This document shows positions 18,246 through 24,163 of a stretch of 24,163 nt of DNA, in pieces. Position 1 is the stretch's first letter. Each line of letters starts with the position of its first letter. The stretch covers positions 1 through 24,163 of the forward strand of contig CAKZHN010000566.1 in assembly GCA_936924235.1 (NCBI GenBank), read 5' to 3'. The notes under the pieces are model-generated. The model had not been told where the DNA came from and made no database searches. It saw only the letters and a program-made list of their open reading frames with translations. The position numbers and the translations under genes are program-made. The stretch comes from an uncultured Rhodoplanes sp. (GTDB taxonomy: Bacteria > Pseudomonadota > Alphaproteobacteria > Rhizobiales > Xanthobacteraceae).

Positions 18246-20389
18246 GCCGGCGCCAGCACGACCTTGCCGCCGAAGCGCTGGTAATCGATCAGTTTCTTGG
18301 CCAGCGAGCGCACCATTTCGCCCGAGAAGATTGCGTCTGACGTGAGCCCGCGTACCTCGAGCACGCCGCCCCCGCCGCCCGAACCGCCCTGGTTGTGGTT
18401 CGACTCGACGCTGACGCGCTCGCCCGACGAGAGCGCCATCGGCACGATGGTGTTGTCGGTCATGCTCTTGCCGCCACCGACGACGAACGAACCGCCGAGC
18501 GCCATCTTCGTCGGCACTGCCGCGCTCTTGATCGCGGCGACCATCGCCAAGCCGTTCGCCAGCACGCCGGCCGCGATCGCGATATTCGCTGGAAAGACCG
18601 CCGTCGCTAAGGCTTGGCTCGCGGCGACGTAAGAGTTGATGAAGGCAATCGCTGCGCCGACGGCCTTGCCGACCTGAGCCATGCGGCCCCAAGCGCCGGA
18701 CATCTGGGACAGAGACGAGCCGATCGAGTCGACGCTGCCCGCCAAGCTTGTGCCCGCCTCGCTCCAAACCTTTGACTGTAGCTGCGCAGCCTGCATCGAA
18801 AGCGTTGCATAATCCTGTAGAGCGAGGCCGCCTTGCTGAAGCTTGAGATTGGTGGCGTCGAGATTGGCTTGGAGCGCGGCGAACGGATTTGTTTGGCCAA
18901 TGAGCTGGGCGTTTCCGAGCTTCAAAGCCATCAACTCGGCGGCATTTGCCGCAGCGGTGAGACTGGCCGTCTGCTGATCGGTGATCTGCTTGCCGGTTTG
19001 CTGCGCTACCGCCAATCCCTCAAGCACAACCTTGAGCCGCTCGTGAGCACCTGAGGCCATTCCGACAGCAGCAAACTGCGCCGCAGCAGCAGCGATGGAT
19101 TTCTGCTGCGAGTCGATGAATTTGTCGAAGGCGTCTTTGCCGGCGAGAGCGCTGTAGCTCAGCTCGGTCAGGTTTTTCTTTCCGTTTCCCGCTGTCGTGG
19201 TGAGCTGCGTATCGAGCGCCGATAGATCGAAGCCGAGCGCCTTGATGACTGTGCGGAAACCTTCGCCGACATTGCTCGGCAAAGCCTGCCCGATTTTGTC
19301 GCCGATGGTTTTCAACGCCGCCGTGAGATTTTCGAATTGGCCCGTTGCGAGCGCCACAAGCCCGGTGATGAGCAGGATCCCGCGCGTTCCGATGGCCCTG
19401 ATTGCCTCGAAGGCCGCCATCATCAAGCCGGCCGCTTGGACGGCCTTCGCCAGGTTGACAAAGGCCACGATCATCCCAAGCGCCGCCGATGCGATTTGAG
19501 CGCCGACGAAGACCGCGCCGACCTTGAGCAGCGCGCTGAAGTTATCGACGACGAGCAGCATCGCTTTACCCAGCGCGGTCATCACGTTGGTTAGCAACGA
19601 GACTTTGGAATTCTGCTTGTCGGTGTTCGTCGCCGCGTTGACCATGCGATCCGCAAACGCCTGCATCAGCGGCAGCAGGTTCACCGCAAGGCGCGTGATG
19701 ATCCCGTCTTTCGCTGCCGCCATCAGCTTCAGACTGTCGGTGAATTTCTTCGCTGAGTCGGATGCGTTCTTGTCGAAGGCTACGCCCAGTTGCTGCGCGC
19801 GCAGCATCATCTGTTGAAGCCCATCGCCGCCCTGGTTGAGCAGCGGAATAAGCTCGGCGCCTGACTTGCCGAGCAGCGCCATCGAGATCGCGGTCTTTGC
19901 CGCCCCGTCGTTCGCACCTGCGAATTTCGTCGCCATCGCTTCGGTGACGCTGAGCACCGGCAGCAGTTGGCCGTTGGCATCGGTCACCTGGACACCGAGC
20001 GCGCGGAACGCGTTCGCGGCTTCCGATGTCGGCTTGGCCGCCGCCTCGGTCATCGACTTCGAGAGCTTGCCAAGCCCGACCTGCAGTTGATCCATCGATA
20101 CGCCGGACATGTCGGCTGCAAGTGACAGTGCAGAAAGCTGGTCGACGGGCACACCGATTTTCTGCGAGACCTTGCCCACGTCCGCCATCTTCTCGACGGC
20201 GTTGCTGACGCTGACGCTGAGCCCGGCGAACGCCGCTGTCATCGCGGTTGCGATCACGGCCCCCGCTGTCGCAACCTGCGAACCGAACTCCTGCAGTTTG
20301 CCGCGGGCATCATTGAGGCCCTTTGTCAGCGCCGCGCTATCCGCACCGATCGTGACGCGAAGCGCGCCAATGACTGCATCGCCTGCCAT
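18242..20389 (-). CDS. Phage tail tape measure protein
   Basis: A 715-aa protein setting tail length and probably guiding DNA passage through the envelope. ATG 20389 has GGGAG upstream. The start is typical of the family: ALRVTIGADSAALTKGLNDA, then a helix ending KLQEFGSQVATAGAVIATAM and repeated Ala/Gly-rich coiled segments. LSLAADMSGVSMDQLQVGLG and FRALGVQVTDANGQL match common tape measure modules. Hydrophobic segments cluster at about 285-400. The C-terminus (FVVGGGKSMTDNTIVPMALS followed by a Gly-rich loop) is also characteristic. The length suggests a short tail if the usual relation of residues to tail length holds. It lies 13 bp after the fibre-like gene. Confidence 0.9.
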   Translation of the reverse strand: MAGDAVIGALRVTIGADSAALTKGLNDARGKLQEFGSQVATAGAVIATAMTAAFAGLSVSVSNAVEKMADVGKVSQKIGVPVDQLSALSLAADMSGVSMDQLQVGLGKLSKSMTEAAAKPTSEAANAFRALGVQVTDANGQLLPVLSVTEAMATKFAGANDGAAKTAISMALLGKSGAELIPLLNQGGDGLQQMMLRAQQLGVAFDKNASDSAKKFTDSLKLMAAAKDGIITRLAVNLLPLMQAFADRMVNAATNTDKQNSKVSLLTNVMTALGKAMLLVVDNFSALLKVGAVFVGAQIASAALGMIVAFVNLAKAVQAAGLMMAAFEAIRAIGTRGILLITGLVALATGQFENLTAALKTIGDKIGQALPSNVGEGFRTVIKALGFDLSALDTQLTTTAGNGKKNLTELSYSALAGKDAFDKFIDSQQKSIAAAAAQFAAVGMASGAHERLKVVLEGLAVAQQTGKQITDQQTASLTAAANAAELMALKLGNAQLIGQTNPFAALQANLDATNLKLQQGGLALQDYATLSMQAAQLQSKVWSEAGTSLAGSVDSIGSSLSQMSGAWGRMAQVGKAVGAAIAFINSYVAASQALATAVFPANIAIAAGVLANGLAMVAAIKSAAVPTKMALGGSFVVGGGKSMTDNTIVPMALSSGERVSVESNHNQGGSGGGGGVLEVRGLTSDAIFSGEMVRSLAKKLIDYQRFGGKVVLAPA

Positions 20390-20402
20390 GGTCAGCTTCT
20401 CC

Positions 20403-22436
20403 CTAGGCCATCAATTCTTCGCCGGTCATGGTCACGCCGGTCGCCGTAGAGGCCAGCGAGCCCGCCGGAAAATTCAACGTTCCGGTGCTGACCCGTCCCT
20501 GGAATTGATATGTCTGCGCCGACGTCGACAAAGGCGCATCCACCACGTCGAAGGAGAACGGCACCGTGCCGACGTTGACGCTAAAGGCCTGCGGCTGTCC
20601 GATAAGCGTGCTTCCGCGCGCCATCTGAAGGACGTTGGTGGCGTTGCCATTGTTCAGCATCGGACCGTCTGCCTGGACCCTGACGAGATTTGCGCAAGAG
20701 GTCGGAGTTATGACGAGCGATGGCGAGCTGCTGAGCGCAGCCAGCGCGCTGGTGCTGCTTGTCGTGCCGGAAGTCGTTGTTTCGGAGTGAACCGTCTGTA
20801 TCACTTCATTCGGCAGCGGCATCCCCATGCCGGCCAACTCGATCCTTGTCGGAGGCGCATCCCACACGCCGGCCGTGGTTAAGCCCGACTCCCAGGTCAG
20901 GCACCCCAGCACGCGGTAAGGCACGTTGCTGCGTGCGTTCGTCGAATAAGCCACATGGGGGCTGTCCGAGCCCGATGGCGAGTTGGTATCGAACGCCGTC
21001 GTGCTGATGATGCCGGTCGCCTTCAGCGGATAGATGTTCTTGCCGTTGAGGCAATTGATGACAGCGAGCTCGACCGTGCTCCCGTTCAGGATTTCCAGGA
21101 GCCACAGCCGACCCGCCGTCGCGTTGCTGAAGCCGATTGCTGCGCCGTAGGGGATATCCAGCGAGAGCGCGGTCTCGATCGACGAGACGGTGTAATTGCC
21201 GATGCTGAGCGACGAGTTCCGAAAGGCGGTCTTGATCGGATCGATCGGCGATGGATCGGTGCCCGCCAGCGTCTTGAGCGCAATCGGAAGATCACCCGCC
21301 GGCGGGCTGCCGAGCTGCACTGTGATGGTGCCGTTGAGCATCGGCGCTGCGAACAGCACGGCAGCGTTGGTGAAGCTGCTAGGGCCGTTCGTCGTCGCAT
21401 CGCCAGAGCGGAAAAACTGGAAGCCGAGAGCTTCCGAAGCCGAGAACGACGTTTCGCCGGAAGAATTCGCGATGCCGACCTTCACGTAGTTGGTGGCGTC
21501 TGTGAGCGATGTCACCCCAACGATGGCTTGTTTTCCGTCGCTGAGGCGCCGCAGGATCAAAATTCCCTTGATCGTGCTGCTGGAGTCATCGAGCGTTGCG
21601 AGGAAGGTCGCCATCGCGCTTCCCGCATCGCTGGTTTTCGAGACATAGAGGAACGTCGCCGATGCGATGCTGGCGTTGTTCGCTCGCAGCTTGCCCGCGC
21701 CAGGATCGGCATCCGACGTGCCCGTGTCCCAGATATATGGCACGCCGGCATCGCTGCCGGTCAGGCCCACGGGGATGAAGTTCTCGGCGGTGATCGCCCC
21801 GTTGCTGAAAGGCCATCCCGCTTGTGCCCGCGGCATCACAGCCAGCGTGCGATAGCCGGTCGAGTCGGTGACGCTGCCGGTGACGTAGAACTCAGCGAAC
21901 TGATCCGGCGCGTTGATGTTCTCGAAGCGTAGCAAACCGCGGGACTGAGCGGAGCCCACATCGTCCATCGCATCCAGCCAGGCGGTGATATCCGCCGCGG
22001 AATTCTGCAGGTTATCGAGATACAGCGCGGTGATGCTGGCAAAAGTCGCGTTGTTCGCGCGCCACTTGCCCGCGCCCGGATCGGCCGCGCCGGTCGCGGT
22101 GTCGAAGGTCTGACGGATACCGGTGACGACGCCGGCCGGCGTGTCGGTCTCGCCGCCGAGCCCGATGCCGACATAGCGCCACGGCTCTGCCGCGAGCGAA
22201 CCGACGTCCGATTGAATGCGGTAAGAACCGCCGACCACAAAGAACCGCACGAAGCCCGGCGTCGAAAATCCGAGCCCGTCGACATTGATCGGATTGGCGA
22301 TCGGCGTCGTTCCGGCGCGGTCGCTGTAGAGCGAAGCCAGGTTGCCGTTGGCCTCGTTACGCACGGTGACGGTCGCGCCCTCCTGCACATTGCCGTCTTC
22401 ATCGGTGATCGTGAATTGAAATGCTGCGAGCGACAT
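20403..22436 (-). CDS. Tail fibre/receptor-binding-type protein with internal duplication
   Basis: A 677-aa protein. The N-terminal domain (1-100) looks like an Ig/carboxypeptidase-like attachment module (GATVTVRNEANGNLASLYSD, then VDGLGFSTPGFVRFFVVGGS). Two homologous units follow, about 110-210 and 236-345, each opening ADPGAGK(W/L)RANNA and later RGLLRF or KGILILRR, with a V(T)SLTD or GSVTD-type strand. The middle is beta-rich. The Ser/Thr-rich C-terminal part (about 540-677) is a long beta-rich tip. Such repeats and tips occur in phage tail proteins that contact the host. No chaperone gene is evident. Its position next to the tape measure gene supports a tail role. Fibre rather than baseplate is inferred. 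Confidence 0.72.
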   Translation of the reverse strand: MSLAAFQFTITDEDGNVQEGATVTVRNEANGNLASLYSDRAGTTPIANPINVDGLGFSTPGFVRFFVVGGSYRIQSDVGSLAAEPWRYVGIGLGGETDTPAGVVTGIRQTFDTATGAADPGAGKWRANNATFASITALYLDNLQNSAADITAWLDAMDDVGSAQSRGLLRFENINAPDQFAEFYVTGSVTDSTGYRTLAVMPRAQAGWPFSNGAITAENFIPVGLTGSDAGVPYIWDTGTSDADPGAGKLRANNASIASATFLYVSKTSDAGSAMATFLATLDDSSSTIKGILILRRLSDGKQAIVGVTSLTDATNYVKVGIANSSGETSFSASEALGFQFFRSGDATTNGPSSFTNAAVLFAAPMLNGTITVQLGSPPAGDLPIALKTLAGTDPSPIDPIKTAFRNSSLSIGNYTVSSIETALSLDIPYGAAIGFSNATAGRLWLLEILNGSTVELAVINCLNGKNIYPLKATGIISTTAFDTNSPSGSDSPHVAYSTNARSNVPYRVLGCLTWESGLTTAGVWDAPPTRIELAGMGMPLPNEVIQTVHSETTTSGTTSSTSALAALSSSPSLVITPTSCANLVRVQADGPMLNNGNATNVLQMARGSTLIGQPQAFSVNVGTVPFSFDVVDAPLSTSAQTYQFQGRVSTGTLNFPAGSLASTATGVTMTGEELMA

Positions 22437-22441
22437 GGCTT

Positions 22442-22720
22442 CTAGTGAACCTCTCGTGAGGGCCCGATGATTTTGTCGATCGCGATCTCGGCGAGCCCAT
22501 AGATCGCTTGCCGCACCTGCTCGACGGTTTCCTGCCTCGCATCCGCGTTATATTCGCGGGCGCCTTCGACCGCGGCGGAGACGCGATCCTCCGACCATCC
22601 TTCGCGGCGAAGGCGCTCGCCAAGCTGGGCGAGGTTCTGCTCGGCGGCCGCATCGACCAGGACCATGGCCTCGGTCACCTTGGCCTCCAGCTCCAATCTG
22701 AAATGGGCTGCGTGGATCAT
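22442..22720 (-). CDS. 92-aa helical phage protein
   Basis: ATG 22720 overlaps the previous stop as ATGA, and the stop is 5 bp before the fibre-like gene. The protein is helical and charged: LELEAKVTEAMVLVDAAAEQ, then RREGWSEDRVSAAVEGAREY and a C-terminal helix (QVRQAIYGLAEIAIDKIIG). It could be a small structural or assembly factor. No family recognised. Confidence 0.65.
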   Translation of the reverse strand: MIHAAHFRLELEAKVTEAMVLVDAAAEQNLAQLGERLRREGWSEDRVSAAVEGAREYNADARQETVEQVRQAIYGLAEIAIDKIIGPSREVH

Positions 22721-23541
22721 CGTGTTTCTGTTGTCTCGGCTACGAGAGTTTCAGACTTACGTTGGGCCGCGAGCCGCAACGAGTCATCGATGACACTGCG
22801 CGTCAGACGCGCCTCTCGATAGCCTGCGGTACGCATCCACCGCGGAATGGTGATGCGTGCCCCGCCATAGCCGGCCGGGGTGAAGCCGCGTGCCAAATCT
22901 GTTTCTGGAATCTCATCGGCGATGCGCCAAATGCCGGGAATTTCATGGATCAGTCCGGTCTGAAGCGCGAGAGCGGGCGCGAGCAGCGCCTCGGTCTCAG
23001 ACTCGGCGCGAACCCAATCCCGATCGGCACCGGTCCGAAGCCAAAGCAATTCGATATGTTCATCATCAAGACGGCGCAGCCTCTCGGCATATTCATCGAA
23101 GTCCTGAGCCGTGAAGTGATCGCGCTTCAAATCCGACGAGAAAATCCGCGCCGGGTGGATCAGAAGTTTTGCGTCCCTTCGGCACATCCGCAGTGAAGCA
23201 GCCATAAGCACGGTAATCGCGGCGCTGCTACATTCCTTGCCAATTTCCATTGAAAGACAGAGCGGGAGCGCGCGGAGAAATCGATAGATAAGTTCGGACT
23301 CCTTGATGCTCCCGCCATCGGAGTCGATCACCACATGCAGGTGACGCAGCAACGGTCTCACTTTCAGCACATCGCCCACCACGTTGCGCACCGCAGCGCA
23401 GCTCAACTGCCGATCTTCGCCGATGTGACCGGCGAGCCTGATGGTGTGGGATGTTTCGTAATCGAGCCCGGTCAGGATATCGCCGCTATTCGAGACCAAG
23501 CCGACCGCCGCCGCAGGCGTCGGATCGAAAGCTTCGGTCAT
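22717..23541 (-). CDS. ClpP/S14-like serine protease homologue
   Basis: A 274-aa protein with the ClpP/crotonase-fold pattern. HLHVVIDSDGGSI (68-79) is the oxyanion-hole strand and turn; GKECSSAAITVLMAAS (101-116) aligns with the nucleophile motif of ClpP, giving Ser105; KLLIHPAR (125-132) supplies His129. The usual third residue, Asp in GLVD, appears as GLIHE (196-200), so the triad may be altered. A C-terminal 60-residue extension ends in basic helices. Phage ClpP-like enzymes usually act in prohead maturation next to portal and capsid genes; here the gene is inside the tail cluster, between a carbohydrate-binding-like gene and the fibre-like gene, with 4-bp overlaps on both sides. Activity is uncertain. 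Confidence 0.78.
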   Translation of the reverse strand: MTEAFDPTPAAAVGLVSNSGDILTGLDYETSHTIRLAGHIGEDRQLSCAAVRNVVGDVLKVRPLLRHLHVVIDSDGGSIKESELIYRFLRALPLCLSMEIGKECSSAAITVLMAASLRMCRRDAKLLIHPARIFSSDLKRDHFTAQDFDEYAERLRRLDDEHIELLWLRTGADRDWVRAESETEALLAPALALQTGLIHEIPGIWRIADEIPETDLARGFTPAGYGGARITIPRWMRTAGYREARLTRSVIDDSLRLAAQRKSETLVAETTETR

Positions 23542-24163
23542 GCCAGCGTCACCTTGCCGTCATTCAACTTCACAGACTGTTGCAGCAGCCTCGACAGCAC
23601 TCGCTCAAGCGAGGCGTCCGATGGTTCCACCCCTTTGCTTTCGCGGCCTCGCTTTACGGCCAGCGTCCAGGCCTCAGACTCGCCGGGCTTCGCGGTGGTG
23701 TCTTGATTGCAGTACCACATCGAGCCAGACCAGGTGACGAACTCGCCGGCCTTGTTGCCCACCTCAGCAGCCCAGACACCGGCATATCGAAGCTTTGGCT
23801 GCTTCTCCAATTCCTCGATGCGGGCTTCAAGCTGCTTACGCCGCAATGCCTGAAAGGCCATCATCGCGGATGCCTGGGCCTCCAACTCCGCGAATCGCAC
23901 CGCAAAGGCCATAAAGACCGCTTGCGAAAACCTCACGTCGAAATCGCTGCCAAGCAATTTCCCGGCTGTGACGATCTTGTCATGCAAGTCATCATCACTT
24001 TTGGCGACGGCATCAGCTCCCCAAAACCCGCGGATTAAGGCACTCCAGTCGGCCTGCAGATCGTCGGTGGCTTTGACCGTCGCCCAATCGAAATCTTTCC
24101 GCTTCTCGCCGGCCTTGAGCCGCGGCGACATCCGCGCCGGATGCTTGAACGCCGGCGCGGGTG
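23538..24163 (-). CDS. Phage protein with carbohydrate-binding-like C-terminal domain (open at edge)
   Basis: The frame reaches the right edge without a stop, so the 5' end may lie outside; an ATG at 24131 would give 197 aa but has no ribosome binding site, and the 10 codons before it look protein-like. A helical N-terminal part (DWATVKATDDLQADWSALIR, later ALRRKQLEARIEELEKQ) leads to a compact module of about 48 residues: YAGVWAAEVGNKAGEFVTWS, GSMWYCNQDT, then KPGESEAWTLAVKRGR. This GxW...G-x-x-V...GS-h-W...P...W pattern is that of small chitinase-type carbohydrate-binding domains found in phage tail proteins. It overlaps the ClpP-like gene by 4 bp (ATGA). Confidence 0.7.
   Translation of the reverse strand, partial: PAPAFKHPARMSPRLKAGEKRKDFDWATVKATDDLQADWSALIRGFWGADAVAKSDDDLHDKIVTAGKLLGSDFDVRFSQAVFMAFAVRFAELEAQASAMMAFQALRRKQLEARIEELEKQPKLRYAGVWAAEVGNKAGEFVTWSGSMWYCNQDTTAKPGESEAWTLAVKRGRESKGVEPSDASLERVLSRLLQQSVKLNDGKVTLA

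Overview
The window looks like chromosomal DNA of a Bradyrhizobium-like alphaproteobacterium (Nitrobacteraceae and relatives). This is inferred from gene content and was not tested by search. The signs are GC-rich codon use, a Rhizobiales-type extragenic palindrome after rlmB, an alphaproteobacterial general-stress promoter, and a scatter of short orphan families I associate with Bradyrhizobium genomes. Two accessory segments flank a core block.

Region A (1 to about 3680) is the edge of an integrative element abutting the 3' end of tRNA-Tyr(GUA). It holds the end of a zinc-ribbon gene, a 58-aa gene and a tyrosine integrase, joined by TTGA stop/start overlaps. A compact restriction-modification cassette follows: a stand-alone HARE-HTH protein, a divergently transcribed HNH restriction endonuclease and a convergent D12-class adenine methyltransferase. 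An 8-bp inverted repeat lies between the two divergent starts.

Region B (3681 to about 12950) is core chromosome: tRNA-Tyr, rlmB, two secreted proteins of unknown role, an MHS-family transporter with a large extracytoplasmic insertion, a nucleotide-sugar dehydrogenase/4-epimerase pair for uronic-acid surface polysaccharide, a His/Ser/Thr-rich small protein with a hairpin over its ribosome binding region, strong terminators, and a ModA-like binding protein.

Region C (12958 to 17602) starts at a tRNA-Thr(UGU) gene broken just after the anticodon, a likely attachment scar. It carries many small orphan genes, a perfect sigma-EcfG promoter, a duplicated gene-end module and a gene-poor stretch that folds into a chain of hairpins. 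Wobble pairs and a UUCG tetraloop in that stretch favour a minus-strand structured RNA.

Region D (17603 to the right edge) is a leftward prophage tail operon with 4-bp overlaps or short gaps: a carbohydrate-binding-like protein (open at the edge), a ClpP-like protease, a small protein, a tail fibre/receptor-type protein with an internal duplication, a tape measure protein and a 77-aa protein. Beyond its last gene lies the most unusual object here, about 310 bp made almost wholly of back-to-back palindromes and hairpins of different sequence, with no coding content.
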